Assembly: GCF_008123965.1 (NCBI RefSeq)
Contig: NZ_VSTH01000106.1
Coordinates: 1 to 63,341, forward strand
Source: Bradyrhizobium hipponense
GTDB taxonomy: Bacteria > Pseudomonadota > Alphaproteobacteria > Rhizobiales > Xanthobacteraceae
Direction: 5' to 3'
DNA length: 63,341 nucleotides
Positions 42,882-52,917 of this stretch are shown here, in pieces (within the stretch, counting starts at the first letter, position 1; every line of letters starts with the position of its first letter). The notes under the pieces are model-generated. The model had not been told where the DNA came from. It ran no database searches and worked only from the letters and a program-made list of their open reading frames with translations. The position numbers were made by a program, and so were the translations under genes.

Positions 42882-43121
42882 ATGGCTGAAGCTGGTGCAC
42901 GCCGTCCGTTTTTCCGTCGCCGCAAGAGCTGCCCGTTCACGGGCGCGAATGCTCCGAAGATCGACTACAAGGACTCCAAGCTGTTGATGCGTTACGTTTC
43001 CGAGCGCGGCAAGATCGTGCCGAGCCGCATCACCGCGGTGTCCGCGAAGAAGCAGCGTGAGCTCGCCCGCGCCATCAAGCGCGCGCGATTCCTGGGTCTG
43101 CTGCCCTACGTCATTCGCTAA
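42882..43121 (+). CDS. rpsR: Ribosomal protein S18
   Basis: 79 residues with the S18 signature (FRRRKSCPFTGANAPKIDYK, RGKIVPSRITAVSAKKQREL, KRARFLGLLPYV). It partners S6 in the small-subunit platform. It starts 5 bases after the rpsF stop. Confidence 0.98.
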   Translation: MAEAGARRPFFRRRKSCPFTGANAPKIDYKDSKLLMRYVSERGKIVPSRITAVSAKKQRELARAIKRARFLGLLPYVIR

Positions 43122-43130
43122 GACCAATCC

Positions 43131-43155
43131 GATCGGCGGCGATACGCCGCCGATC
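43131..43155 (+). other. Perfect 11-bp hairpin after rpsR
   Basis: GATCGGCGGCG, ATA, CGCCGCCGATC lies 9 bases after the rpsR stop. The following sequence (GTCAATTTCT) has no strong T-run, so it may be an RNA-stability or partial-termination element separating rpsFR from the DUF2232 gene and rplI. Confidence 0.6.
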
Positions 43156-43248
43156 GTCAATTTCTGATCTCATAAGGCTTCCGGGTCGTCCGGTCGCCGA
43201 TGGTTGGGGCGAGACGCCTCTAACCGCTCGGAAGGAGCGGGACAGCTG

Positions 43249-44223
43249 ATGATGGCCTTTGGACTGATAGCCCTGATCGCCGGCGCAGCGTCGGCCCTGA
43301 TGTTCGCCTCGATCGTTTCGGGCGCGCTGATCTCGCTCGTCCTGTTCTATCTCGCACCGCTGCCGCTGATGGTGGCCTCGATCGGCTGGGGACCGCTTTG
43401 CGCGAGCCTGGGCGGGATCGCGGCTGCGCTCGGCCTCGGCGCCTTGTTTGGCCTGCCCTACTGCTTTGCCTTCGCCGTCACCGTCGCGCTGCCGGCCTGG
43501 TGGCTCGGCCATCTGGTGTTGCTTGGCCGGCACGTGGCCAGCGCCACACCTCCCGCCACCGAGCCGCCGGCCGCGCCCGAGATGGAGTGGTATCCGGTCG
43601 GACGCATCCTGCTGTGGATCGCAGGCTTCGCCTCGCTGACGACGATCGCAGCGTTGCTCACGCTTGGCACCGATGCCGACAGCATCCTTGGCACGCTGCG
43701 GCGCGGCCTGATGCGCGTCCTAAGCACCACCGATCCGCACGCCGCAAGCGAGGCCGGCCCGTTCGTCGACGCGTTGGTCCGCATCGCGCCGGCTGGCGCC
43801 ACCATCGTCGCCATGATGACGCTCACCCTCAATCTCTGGCTCTCGGCCAAGGTCACGGCAACGTCGGGCCGGCTGCGCCGTCCCTGGCCGGACATGATGA
43901 CGGCCGAACTGCCGCCGATGACGCTCGCAGCGCTCTGCGTCGCGCTCGCCTTCTGCTTCACCGGCGGGCTGCTCGCGATCATCGCGCAGATCGCGACGGC
44001 GGCACTGATGATGGCCTACGCGCTGACCGGCTTCGCCGTGCTGCATACGCTGACTCTCGCGCTGAAGAGCCGCACTTTCTGGCTCGGCTCGACCTACGCC
44101 GTCGTCGTCGTATTCGGCTGGCCGGTCATCGCGATGGTGATCCTGGGCCTGGCGGATGCCGTGTTTGGCTTCCGCGAACGCTTTCTGCGCAACCGGCAGC
44201 CGCCCCCGCTGCCAACCTCTTAA
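43249..44223 (+). CDS. DUF2232 integral membrane protein
   Basis: About 324 residues with eight or so hydrophobic segments, beginning MMAFGLIALIAGAASALMFA and including LCVALAFCFTGGLLAIIAQI and VVVVFGWPVIAMVILGLADA. It lies between rpsR and rplI, the position of the DUF2232 (YybS-like) family in many alphaproteobacteria. Two adjacent ATGs at 43249 and 43252 are possible starts; AAGGAG at 43232-43237 supports 43249. Biochemical function is unknown. Confidence 0.88.
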   Translation: MMAFGLIALIAGAASALMFASIVSGALISLVLFYLAPLPLMVASIGWGPLCASLGGIAAALGLGALFGLPYCFAFAVTVALPAWWLGHLVLLGRHVASATPPATEPPAAPEMEWYPVGRILLWIAGFASLTTIAALLTLGTDADSILGTLRRGLMRVLSTTDPHAASEAGPFVDALVRIAPAGATIVAMMTLTLNLWLSAKVTATSGRLRRPWPDMMTAELPPMTLAALCVALAFCFTGGLLAIIAQIATAALMMAYALTGFAVLHTLTLALKSRTFWLGSTYAVVVVFGWPVIAMVILGLADAVFGFRERFLRNRQPPPLPTS

Positions 44224-44270
44224 GTCCAACCCCGAAAACTGAAACTCAGAGCACTTAAAGGAGAACGAAT

Positions 44271-44876
44271 ATGGAAGTCATTTTGCTGGAACGCGTCAAC
44301 AAGCTCGGCCACATGGGCGAGGTCGTGAAGGTTCGCGACGGCTACGCCCGCAATTTCCTGCTCAAGCGTGGCAAGGCGCTGCGCGCCACCGCTGATAACC
44401 GCGCCAAGTACGACGGCATGAAAGCCGAGCTCGAGGCCCGCAACCTCCAGAGCAAGGGCGAGGCGTCCAAGGTCGCCGAGAAGATCCAGGGCAAGAACAT
44501 CATCGTGATCCGTCAGGCCTCGGAAGCCGGCCAGCTGTTCGGTTCGGTCACGGTGCGCGACGTGGTCACGGCCTTCGAAGCCGACGGCGTTGCGCTGGAA
44601 CGCCCGCAGGTGCAACTCGACGCGCCGATCAAATCCATCGGCAAGCACGCCATCATCGTCGCCGTTCACCCCGAAGTCGAGGTTGAGGTCACCGTGACGG
44701 TTGCGCGCAGCCAGGACGAGGCCGAGCGCATCAACCGCGGCGAAGACATCTCGACCCGCAACGAAGATCGCGATGCTGCCGCCGAGGCGATCGCCGCCGC
44801 CGGCGAATTCTTCGATCCGGAAGCCCAGCAGGAGGGCGTCGAGTCGGCGCCCGCTGCGGAAGAGACCGAGAAGTAA
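44271..44876 (+). CDS. rplI: Ribosomal protein L9
   Basis: 201 residues. The N-terminal domain (MEVILLERVNKLGHMGEVV, VRDGYARNFLLKRGKA) and C-terminal rRNA-binding domain (LFGSVTVRDV) are both present, plus an acidic C-terminal tail of about 50 residues (EAIAAAGEFFDPEAQQEG) longer than in E. coli. SD AAGGAG lies upstream. It is the last gene of the operon and is followed by a terminator. Confidence 0.97.
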   Translation: MEVILLERVNKLGHMGEVVKVRDGYARNFLLKRGKALRATADNRAKYDGMKAELEARNLQSKGEASKVAEKIQGKNIIVIRQASEAGQLFGSVTVRDVVTAFEADGVALERPQVQLDAPIKSIGKHAIIVAVHPEVEVEVTVTVARSQDEAERINRGEDISTRNEDRDAAAEAIAAAGEFFDPEAQQEGVESAPAAEETEK

Positions 44877-44900
44877 GCCTCGCTTTCAGGCGCAAAGCGA

Positions 44901-44934
44901 AGCCCGGCCGTTTCAAGCGGCCGGGCTTTTCGTT
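44901..44934 (+). terminator. Terminator of the rpsF-rplI operon
   Basis: A perfect 10-bp stem AGCCCGGCCG (44901-44910)/CGGCCGGGCT (44918-44927) with a seven-base loop is followed by a T-rich run. The same bases form the end of a minus-strand thioesterase remnant. Confidence 0.85.
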
Positions 44935-45086
44935 TTGGCGGCAACGTCCTCGTTCAGCATCGCGATCGAGGCGAGCGCCGTTGCAGTATGCTTCTCGATA
45001 CCGTCGCTGACGCAGAACACGTCGGCTGCGACCACGGAAACCTGACGGCGATGCGGAGGCCGCAATGATGAGGCCTCCGTAACCGA
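44913..45086 (-). pseudogene. C-terminal remnant of a PaaI-like (hot-dog) thioesterase
   Basis: A 57-codon open stretch with no start reads RRQVSVVAADVFCVSDGIEK then HTATALASIAML. This fits the last strands of PaaI-type hot-dog thioesterases, where a V-x-x-A-D-V-F block is followed by an E-K-H-x-A-T strand. The sequence upstream is interrupted by a stop (45087-45089), and no HGG active-site region is found. Its own stop lies within the rplI terminator stem. I call it a remnant with moderate confidence. Confidence 0.45.
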
Positions 45087-45100
45087 TCAGAAGATTGGAC

Positions 45101-46096
45101 CTAGCGCGAAATCGGGGGAGTCGGGGGGCCGGAGGACTCGGGCGAAGCCGGGGCTGCAGCGGTTGCAGGCGATGGCGGCTCCGGCGGCTTGGCCGCCGGT
45201 TCAGCGCTGCTGTTGGTGGCAGGCTCGGCCGGTTTGGAAGCGGCCGCGTCGGTGGGTTTGGGCGCATCCGGCTCGGCCGGTTTCGCGGCAGCGGCTGCCG
45301 GAGCCGGCGTCACGGCCGGCACCGGGTCCGGCCGCAGCGCCGGAACCTCGCTGCCGCTCGGTTCGAGCCTGGCGCTTTCCGGCTTCACCTCGGCCGGTTT
45401 CTCGGTCGCCTTGCCGCCGTCCGGCTTCGACTCGTCATGGCCGGAATCGACCTTCGCTGTTTCAGGCTTGGGCTCGCCCAACGACGGCGCAGCGATAGCG
45501 GTATCCGTCTTCGGCGCTTCTTCGGTCTCCGGCTTGCTGCGCTTGCTCAGCCGTTTGGCCTTGCGGCCTTCTGGCGATTGTTCGTTGGTGGCCTGGCCTT
45601 CTGGCTTGGCGCCATCCTTTGCGCCCTCCTCGCTCGGCCGCGCCACGCGCTTCTGGCGACCTTCGGGCGCCGGAGCTGCACCCTCGCCCTCCGGCTTGGC
45701 AGCCTCCTGGGACCGCGAGCGACGGCTCTGATGTTCAGGAGACTGTGCCGGATTGGTTGCAGCTTCCTTCTCCTTGGCGGCGTCCTTTTTGTCTTTGCCG
45801 TCCTTGGCCTGGTAACGCGTGTCGGTGGCGCCGTTGGAGACGAGGTAGGAGGCAAGCACTCCGGCCATGTCGGAGCTGGTCGTGTAGTGCTGACGCAGGA
45901 AACCGGGCAGCGAACCCGGCGCTACCGTCTTCAACAGCCCCCTGGGGCTCTTGTGGCAAGCATTGCAGGTCTGCGCGAAAAGCTGGGATGGAGCCTTGCC
46001 GGCCTCGAGGTTCGTCGCCTGCGCAAGAACGGCATCGGTCGCGCCGAAGCCAATCAGAAGCATTACCGTTGCGAGGCTGAGCGCTCGGCTCGACAT
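45101..46096 (-). CDS. Monohaem c-type cytochrome with a long disordered tail
   Basis: About 331 residues. A signal peptide (LSLATVMLLIGFGATDAVLA) leads to one haem motif CNACHK near residue 45, followed by PRGLLKTVAPGSLPGFLRQH and a YTTSSDMAGVLASYLV region, a compact cytochrome-like domain of about 90 residues. The remaining two thirds is Ala/Pro/Glu/Lys-rich and disordered. The start at 46096 has GGAGA at good spacing; ATGs at 46111 and 46102 are alternatives. An axial methionine is possible (SSDMAG). Its electron partner is unknown. Confidence 0.8.
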   Translation of the reverse strand: MSSRALSLATVMLLIGFGATDAVLAQATNLEAGKAPSQLFAQTCNACHKSPRGLLKTVAPGSLPGFLRQHYTTSSDMAGVLASYLVSNGATDTRYQAKDGKDKKDAAKEKEAATNPAQSPEHQSRRSRSQEAAKPEGEGAAPAPEGRQKRVARPSEEGAKDGAKPEGQATNEQSPEGRKAKRLSKRSKPETEEAPKTDTAIAAPSLGEPKPETAKVDSGHDESKPDGGKATEKPAEVKPESARLEPSGSEVPALRPDPVPAVTPAPAAAAAKPAEPDAPKPTDAAASKPAEPATNSSAEPAAKPPEPPSPATAAAPASPESSGPPTPPISR

Positions 46097-46372
46097 TCCC
46101 ATTATCTCCATGAAATCCGAGGGGTGCAGCCGGCATCGGGTGCGGCGGCGGGTCACCTTTTAGCGGATTGAGCCGCGAATGGAAGCAGGCTCATCGCGCA
46201 AGGATGTGATTACCCATTTTCGAATATCGGCTTTGAACACAACGCAGTGGCGGGAAAACGCACAGTGCATAGATTTAGATGCAAACGCATAGGAACCGAC
46301 CGGGCGCCTTGGCGTCAGATGTGGAGGCCGGATTAGTCGCATCTTTCGGGTTCGCTCGAGAGGAAGGAGTCC

Positions 46373-47623
46373 ATGGACCGTTTGTTGCTTAAATGCCTGT
46401 CTCAGTTCATCCGCCGCGGATCGATGACGGTGACCTGCGCGAGCGGTTGGAAGTTCACCATTGGCGACGGTTCCGGAGAGCCGGTGGAAGTCCGCTTCGC
46501 TACCGCGGATGCGCAACGCAAGATCCTCGTCAATCCCGAGCTGGGGCTTGGCGAAGCCTACATGGACGGCGAGTTCGTCATCCAGCGCGGCACCATAGCT
46601 GATGCCCTCGCGATCCTGCTCGATCAACCCGACCTATTGCCGCAGTGGGCAAAGCCCTGGTGGCACCTTCGTTATCTGACGCGGCACCTGAAGCAATTCA
46701 ATCCGCGCTCGCGCTCCCGCAGAAATGTTGCGCACCACTACGACCTCGACGGCCGGCTCTATTCGCTCTTCCTCGACGCCGACAAGCAATATAGCTGCGC
46801 CTATTTCGAGACGCCGGTGACCTCGCTTGACGACGCACAACTCGCCAAGAAGCGCCACATCGCCGCAAAGCTCCTCGTCAGACCCGGCCACCGTGTGCTC
46901 GATATCGGCTCGGGCTGGGGTGGCCTCGGCCTCTATCTCGCCGAGATTACGGGCGGCGACGTCACTGGCGTCACGCTGTCGACCGAGCAGTTGCAGGTCG
47001 CCAACGCGCGAGCCGCCGAAAAGGGGCTGGCCGGATCGGCCAAATTCCTGCTCCAGGATTATCGCGACGTCGACGGGCGGTTCGACCGCATCGTCTCGGT
47101 CGGGATGTTCGAACATGTCGGCGCCAGCTTCTACGACGCCTTCTTCAAGCGCTGCGCCGAACTCCTGGCCGAGGACGGCGTCATGCTGCTGCACTCGATC
47201 GGCCGCTCACAGGGGCCGGATTCGACCAATCCCTGGATCGCAAAATACATCTTCCCTGGCGGCTACATCCCCGCGCTGTCGGAGGTGCTCCCGGCGATCG
47301 AGCGTGCGGGGCTGCTGATCTGCGACATCGAGATCCTGCGACTGCACTATGCCGAGACGTTGAAGGCCTGGCGGGATCGGTTCATGGCGCGGCGCGAGGA
47401 GGCTGTGCAGCTCTACGACGAGCGTTTCGCGCTGATGTGGGAGTTCTATCTTGCGGCCAGCGAGATGACGTTTCGCAAACAGGGCATGATGAACTTCCAG
47501 ATCCAGCTCACGAGGCGCCAGGGCGTGGTCCCGATGACGCGCGACTACATTGAGCGTGAAGAGACCCGGCTGCGCGCCATTGAGGGCGACGCCAAGCCCA
47601 GGCTGAAACTGGCGGGTGAATAG
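46373..47623 (+). CDS. cfa: Cyclopropane-fatty-acyl-phospholipid synthase family
   Basis: 416 residues. An N-terminal lipid-binding domain (about 1-110) precedes the SAM-methyltransferase domain with motif I LDIGSGWGGLGLYLAE and the family pattern HHYDL, YSCAYF and SVGMFEHVG. It adds a methylene bridge to unsaturated acyl chains of membrane phospholipids. A strong GGAAGGAG lies upstream. It lies about 5 kb from the desaturase. Confidence 0.93.
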   Translation: MDRLLLKCLSQFIRRGSMTVTCASGWKFTIGDGSGEPVEVRFATADAQRKILVNPELGLGEAYMDGEFVIQRGTIADALAILLDQPDLLPQWAKPWWHLRYLTRHLKQFNPRSRSRRNVAHHYDLDGRLYSLFLDADKQYSCAYFETPVTSLDDAQLAKKRHIAAKLLVRPGHRVLDIGSGWGGLGLYLAEITGGDVTGVTLSTEQLQVANARAAEKGLAGSAKFLLQDYRDVDGRFDRIVSVGMFEHVGASFYDAFFKRCAELLAEDGVMLLHSIGRSQGPDSTNPWIAKYIFPGGYIPALSEVLPAIERAGLLICDIEILRLHYAETLKAWRDRFMARREEAVQLYDERFALMWEFYLAASEMTFRKQGMMNFQIQLTRRQGVVPMTRDYIEREETRLRAIEGDAKPRLKLAGE

Positions 47624-47635
47624 GTCCTATAGGTC

Positions 47636-47842
47636 CTAATGACGCAGACGCGAGACCGGAAAAAGCTTGGAGGCGGCGGGGACGGCCAGATGCGCCTGCA
47701 GCCGCGCGAGGGTTTCAGTTCCGACGGGCTCGCGCCGGATTTCGGGCCGCGCGGCCTGCTCCATGGCGGCGATCAGCCCCGACAGCCAAAGCCGGCTGCC
47801 CGCCTCGCTACGCCAAATCTGGCGCTGCCGTTCTGGCCGCAT
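47636..47842 (-). CDS. Small hypothetical protein, 68 residues
   Basis: An ATG at 47842 (MRPERQRQIWRSEAGSRLWL) opens 68 codons with GAGG/AAGG upstream. It is rich in Arg and has an amphipathic helix pattern (SGLIAAMEQAARPEIRREPV). No family is recognised. It is convergent with cfa (12-base gap) and divergent from the 39-residue peptide gene. The frame is open further upstream but without a better start. Confidence 0.5.
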   Translation of the reverse strand: MRPERQRQIWRSEAGSRLWLSGLIAAMEQAARPEIRREPVGTETLARLQAHLAVPAASKLFPVSRLRH

Positions 47843-47937
47843 CGCCTTACCTCGTCTCGCCTGACGGCGGGTGTCCGGGAACAACCCTCTGCCCGCCTGG
47901 CTGTTCCGGTCGCAAACCCCGAAAGAATCCGGAGAGA

Positions 47938-47953
47938 TGTGATCTGTTTCACA
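47938..47953. promoter_or_regulatory. CRP/FNR-type palindrome
   Basis: TGTGATCTGTTTCACA matches the CRP half-site pattern TGTGA-N6-TCACA exactly. It is 33 bases upstream of the 39-residue peptide start at 47987 and 95 bases from the divergent gene start at 47842. Confidence 0.7.
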
Positions 47954-47986
47954 TAAGTCTGGTCGGCCCTGGCTTAGACCGACGCC

Positions 47987-48106
47987 ATGAGCAAAGAGAC
48001 CCAAACCTCATTCGACGTGCAGGACGACCTCCGCACCGATTACGCGCTGATCGCCACCGGCGTCGGCGCGGCTCTGATTGCGCTGGTCTATCTCCTGCTG
48101 GTCTGA
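47987..48106 (+). CDS. Single-span membrane peptide, 39 residues
   Basis: An ATG at 47987 encodes a polar N-terminus (MSKETQTSFDVQDDLRTDY) followed by one strongly hydrophobic segment (ALIATGVGAALIALVYLLLV) ending at the stop. The clean positive/negative N-terminal half and a C-terminal helix suggest a type of small membrane protein. No strong SD is seen. A CRP-like site upstream argues that the unit is transcribed. Confidence 0.6.
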   Translation: MSKETQTSFDVQDDLRTDYALIATGVGAALIALVYLLLV

Positions 48107-48395
48107 ACCCGAGCCGGAAGCCACCAGCGCGCCCGAGTTGCGCCCGCTTCTGGTAGGTCGACGCGCCGACACGTAAGGTTCACTTGATCAGGATTTTTCC
48201 GTGGCGGCGCGGCGGCCAGTGCAGCCCGGCGAATTCCACGAAAATCCGTCAAGCGCCGCGCATGCTGCGACCACTAGTCATCCACCATTTTAACTGAGCG
48301 GTTGATAGCGGTGAGCTTTCGCTTCCGCTTCCGCCGCAGTCGGCGCTTTATCGCCGCCCCGCATCCGCCCAAAAAATTGTTAAGCACGTCTGACC
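48107..48395. other. dnaB upstream region
   Basis: 289 bases without a supported gene between the 39-residue peptide and dnaB. It is GC-rich with a repeat-like CGCTTCCGCTTCCGCCGC (48329-48346); no clear promoter or terminator can be named. Confidence 0.4.
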
Positions 48396-49901
<1,506 letters not shown>

Positions 49902-49970
49902 GATTCTGTATTAGGTTTCTTGCCAGTTCCCTGGGTTGAACCACGCGGCCCTCTTGCGTAAAACGACGCC

Positions 49971-51251
49971 ATGACAATGGCGTCCGATCCGAAAATGATT
50001 CCGCAAACCGGCCTTCTCTCCGCGGAGGCCAATCAGGCTGCCGGGCTCGCAGCCTATGGCGGCGTGCTCACCGTCGATCTCGACGCCATCATCGCCAACT
50101 GGCGCAAGCTCGAGAAGACGGCAGTGCCTGCCGAATGCTCGGCGGTGATCAAGGCCAACGCCTATGGCTGCGGCACCGAGCAGGTCGCACGCGCGCTGGA
50201 CAAGGCCGGCTGCAAGACGTTCTTTGTCGCCACCATCGAGGAGGCCCGTACGGCACGCGCAGCAGCGCCGGAGGCCGCGATCTATGTGCTCGGCGGCTAC
50301 TTCCAGAACACCGGCGAGCATTACGCGAAAATCAACTGCCGCCCGGTGATCGGCGATCTCAACGAGCTCGCCGAGTGGGACGTGTTCTGCCGCCGCACCG
50401 GATGGTCCGGGGGCGCTGCGATCCACATCGACACCGGCATGAACCGGCTCGGGCTGACGCTTGCGGAAGCGCAGGCGATCATCCCCCGCATCAATGCCGG
50501 CGATCACGGCATCAACCTGGTGATGAGCCATCTGGTCTCGGCCGAGCAGCTCAACAGCCCCGTCAACGCCAAGCAGCTCGCGGCCTTCCGCGGCATCGTC
50601 AGCGAATTTTCCGGCGTACCGGCGACCCTCGCCAATTCCTCCGGCATTTTCCTCGGTGCGCCGTTCCAGTTCGATCTCGTACGGCCCGGCGCCGCGCTCT
50701 ACGGCGTCAACCCGACGCCGGAGGCTGACAATCCGATGCAGCCGGTCGTGGACCTGAAGGCGCGGATCGTGCAGATCCGCAATGTCGAGCGCGGCGAGAG
50801 CGTCGGCTATGGTGGGACCTGGACGGCGCGGCGGCCGACCAAGCTCGCGATCATCGCGGTCGGTTATGCCGACGGCTATTTCCGCGCCGCCAGCTCCAAT
50901 GACGGCACCCGCGGCGCCGAGGTGATCGTCGCGGGCAGGCGCTGCCCCGTCGCGGGCCGCGTTTCCATGGACCTGATCGCGATCGACATCACGGATCTGC
51001 CGCCGAACGCGGCACGGCGCGGCCATTTGGTGACGCTGCTCGGCGACGGCATCACCGTCGACGAGCTAGCGCATCACTTCGGCACGATCGGCTACGAGGT
51101 GCTGACCAGCCTCGGCCGTCGCTACGCCCGCATCTACAAGGGTGGCAATGTGGTGGAGCCGTTAGAGCGGCCGGTTGCCGCGCAGGCCGCCGAGCAGTCA
51201 TCTTCCCCGCCGGTCGAGCAGCCGGCAAGCCCGCCGCCGCTGCCGAGCTAG
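49971..51251 (+). CDS. alr: Alanine racemase, biosynthetic
   Basis: 426 residues. PLP lysine K61 in VIKANAYGCG, and the catalytic tyrosine is in GESVGYGGTW. It supplies D-alanine for peptidoglycan. A Pro/Ser-rich tail of about 30 residues (SSSPPVEQPASPPPLPS) extends beyond the enzyme. Start ATG 49971; ATG 49977 is possible. Confidence 0.97.
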   Translation: MTMASDPKMIPQTGLLSAEANQAAGLAAYGGVLTVDLDAIIANWRKLEKTAVPAECSAVIKANAYGCGTEQVARALDKAGCKTFFVATIEEARTARAAAPEAAIYVLGGYFQNTGEHYAKINCRPVIGDLNELAEWDVFCRRTGWSGGAAIHIDTGMNRLGLTLAEAQAIIPRINAGDHGINLVMSHLVSAEQLNSPVNAKQLAAFRGIVSEFSGVPATLANSSGIFLGAPFQFDLVRPGAALYGVNPTPEADNPMQPVVDLKARIVQIRNVERGESVGYGGTWTARRPTKLAIIAVGYADGYFRAASSNDGTRGAEVIVAGRRCPVAGRVSMDLIAIDITDLPPNAARRGHLVTLLGDGITVDELAHHFGTIGYEVLTSLGRRYARIYKGGNVVEPLERPVAAQAAEQSSSPPVEQPASPPPLPS

Positions 51252-51262
51252 GAGCTCACCGC

Positions 51263-51481
51263 TTACTTCTTTTTCCTGCTGTCCAGTGCCGCCTTGCAGG
51301 TCGCGCTGAGCTGATCGCGCTTGCCGTTGAGGCAGGCGAGGATGCCGCCGCCCGGTGCGAGGCCGGCGCAGAATTTGTCGTAGTCCGTCTTGCACGCGCC
51401 GCGCGGATCGGCCGATTGTGCAAAAGCGGCTCCGGAGAATGCGACGGCAAATGCAATAGCGGCATAGTTCAACTTGGACAT
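51263..51481 (-). CDS. Small exported cysteine-rich protein
   Basis: 72 residues. A signal peptide (LNYAAIAFAVAFSGAAFAQ) is followed by about 50 residues with four cysteines (RGACKTDYDKFCAGL, LACLNGK, SATCKAALDS), the pattern of the cysteine-rich repeat family (PF00839-like). SD GGAGAGAC precedes ATG 51481. It ends 11 bases from the convergent alr stop and is divergent from the exonuclease. Confidence 0.85.
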   Translation of the reverse strand: MSKLNYAAIAFAVAFSGAAFAQSADPRGACKTDYDKFCAGLAPGGGILACLNGKRDQLSATCKAALDSRKKK

Positions 51482-51522
51482 TGTCTCTCCGGTGTCGGAA
51501 CGTGCGAGGCGATCAGCTCTAC

Positions 51523-52293
51523 ATGAAGATTGCGACATTCAACATCAACAACATCAACCGCCGCCTGCCCAATCTGCTGGCATGGATGCGCGCAGCAAAG
51601 CCCGATGTCGTCGCGCTTCAAGAGTTGAAGGCAAGTGATGGCGAATTTCCGGCGGCGGCGATCGAGAAGGCCGGCTACGGCGCAGTGTGGCGTGGACAAA
51701 AGACCTGGAACGGCGTCGCCATCCTCGCGCGTAACGCCGAGCCCGTGCTGACGCGCGATCGGTTGCCGGGAAAGCCTGGCGATCAGGAAGCACGTTACAT
51801 CGAGGCCGCGGTGCGCGGCATCATCGTCACCAGTATCTATCTGCCCAATGGCAACCCGCAGCCGGGGCCGAAATTCGACGACAAGCTCGACTGGTTCGCG
51901 CGTCTCAAGCGCCACGCCAAAACCTTCATCAAGCAGGATCTGCCCGTGGTGCTCGCCGGCGACTACAACGTCGCGCCGACCGCGATCGACATCTATCCAA
52001 CCCGGTCGTGGGACAAAGATGCCCTGATCCAGCCAAAGAGCCGCGCAGCCTATGCCTCGCTCGTCGCGCAAGGCTGGTGCGACGCGATCCGTGACCTCAA
52101 TCCGGACAAGCGAATCTACACCTTCTGGGACTACAAGCGAAACCGTTGGCCGCGCGATGCGGGCCTGCGGCTGGATCATCTCCTGCTCAGCCCTGCCCTC
52201 GTCTCGCGCCTGGCCAAAGCCGGCGTCGACAAGACGATCCGCGGCGAGGACGGCGCCAGCGATCACGCGCCGGCGTGGGTGGTGCTGCGGTGA
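51523..52293 (+). CDS. xth: Exodeoxyribonuclease III (AP endonuclease)
   Basis: 256 residues. It repairs abasic sites. Motifs of the endonuclease/exonuclease/phosphatase family: MKIATFNINNIN, QELK (metal Glu), VLAGDYNVAP, and DHAPAW at the end. ATG 51523 is chosen for the canonical KIATFN start; an in-frame start at 51481 would overlap the divergent gene's first codon. Confidence 0.96.
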   Translation: MKIATFNINNINRRLPNLLAWMRAAKPDVVALQELKASDGEFPAAAIEKAGYGAVWRGQKTWNGVAILARNAEPVLTRDRLPGKPGDQEARYIEAAVRGIIVTSIYLPNGNPQPGPKFDDKLDWFARLKRHAKTFIKQDLPVVLAGDYNVAPTAIDIYPTRSWDKDALIQPKSRAAYASLVAQGWCDAIRDLNPDKRIYTFWDYKRNRWPRDAGLRLDHLLLSPALVSRLAKAGVDKTIRGEDGASDHAPAWVVLR

Positions 52294-52299
52294 CAGCGC

Positions 52300-52668
52300 T
52301 CACCACAAATTCTTGCCGTCGATCACATTCACCGGCACCGCATCCAGATCGAAATCGTCGAACAGGCGCGCGTTGACGCCGATTTTGGGATTGTCAAAAT
52401 CGGGCTTGCCGGTCGACCAGTCCGGCGACTCCGAATAGGTGCCGCAGCCGCAGCGTGCACAGAAATGATGTTTGACGGTGCGGCTGCCCCAGAGATAGGT
52501 CGCGACGTTCTCTGGCGGCGACAGCAGGCGGAACTGCGTCGGCTTGTAATAGGCCCACAGCGCGCCCCGCTTGGCGCAGAGCGAACAGGTACAGCGCGTC
52601 ACGCTCGCCGGCGCCTCCGTCACCTCGAACACCGTCTCACCGCAATGACAACTTGCCTCAATCGGCAT
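52300..52668 (-). CDS. GFA/CENP-V family zinc-binding protein
   Basis: 122 residues. Zinc-binding cysteines are CHCGE (near residue 7), CTCSLC and CARCGCG, matching glutathione-dependent formaldehyde-activating-like (GFA) proteins. Enzymatic function is unproven for most members. ATG 52668 has GGAGGG upstream. Confidence 0.92.
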   Translation of the reverse strand: MPIEASCHCGETVFEVTEAPASVTRCTCSLCAKRGALWAYYKPTQFRLLSPPENVATYLWGSRTVKHHFCARCGCGTYSESPDWSTGKPDFDNPKIGVNARLFDDFDLDAVPVNVIDGKNLW

Positions 52669-52917
52669 GACACGCACCCTCCACTTTTGTCAGGCGGTGG
52701 TCGTAGCCGGTGGCTGCTGCCAACATGCTGTCAGCAGTGCGCGCCGCCGCCCTGCGCGCTCAAATGCGCTGCGGCCTCCGGCCAGCCGACAATCCAAAAT
52801 ATGAAAAACAACCCCATGCACAGTAGACGACCGTAGTCGAATCAATGCCTTACGCATGTCCGCGAGTGCGGTTTGACTTGTCGGGCAAAACACCGCCACG
52901 ATACTATCATCGAACAC

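Noticed and set aside
44940..45045. A plus-strand continuation of rplI into the following region
   Set aside because: The rplI stop is followed by a strong terminator; the frame beyond has no start or motif.
45101..45760. Repetitive Ala/Pro/Lys-rich sequence resembling a tandem DNA repeat
   Set aside because: It is codon-level low complexity of a disordered protein tail; no fixed-length unit repeats.
52690..52917. A minus-strand frame between the GFA gene and the exporter
   Set aside because: It overlaps the likely exporter promoter, has Ala/Arg shadow composition in its second half and no recognisable domain.
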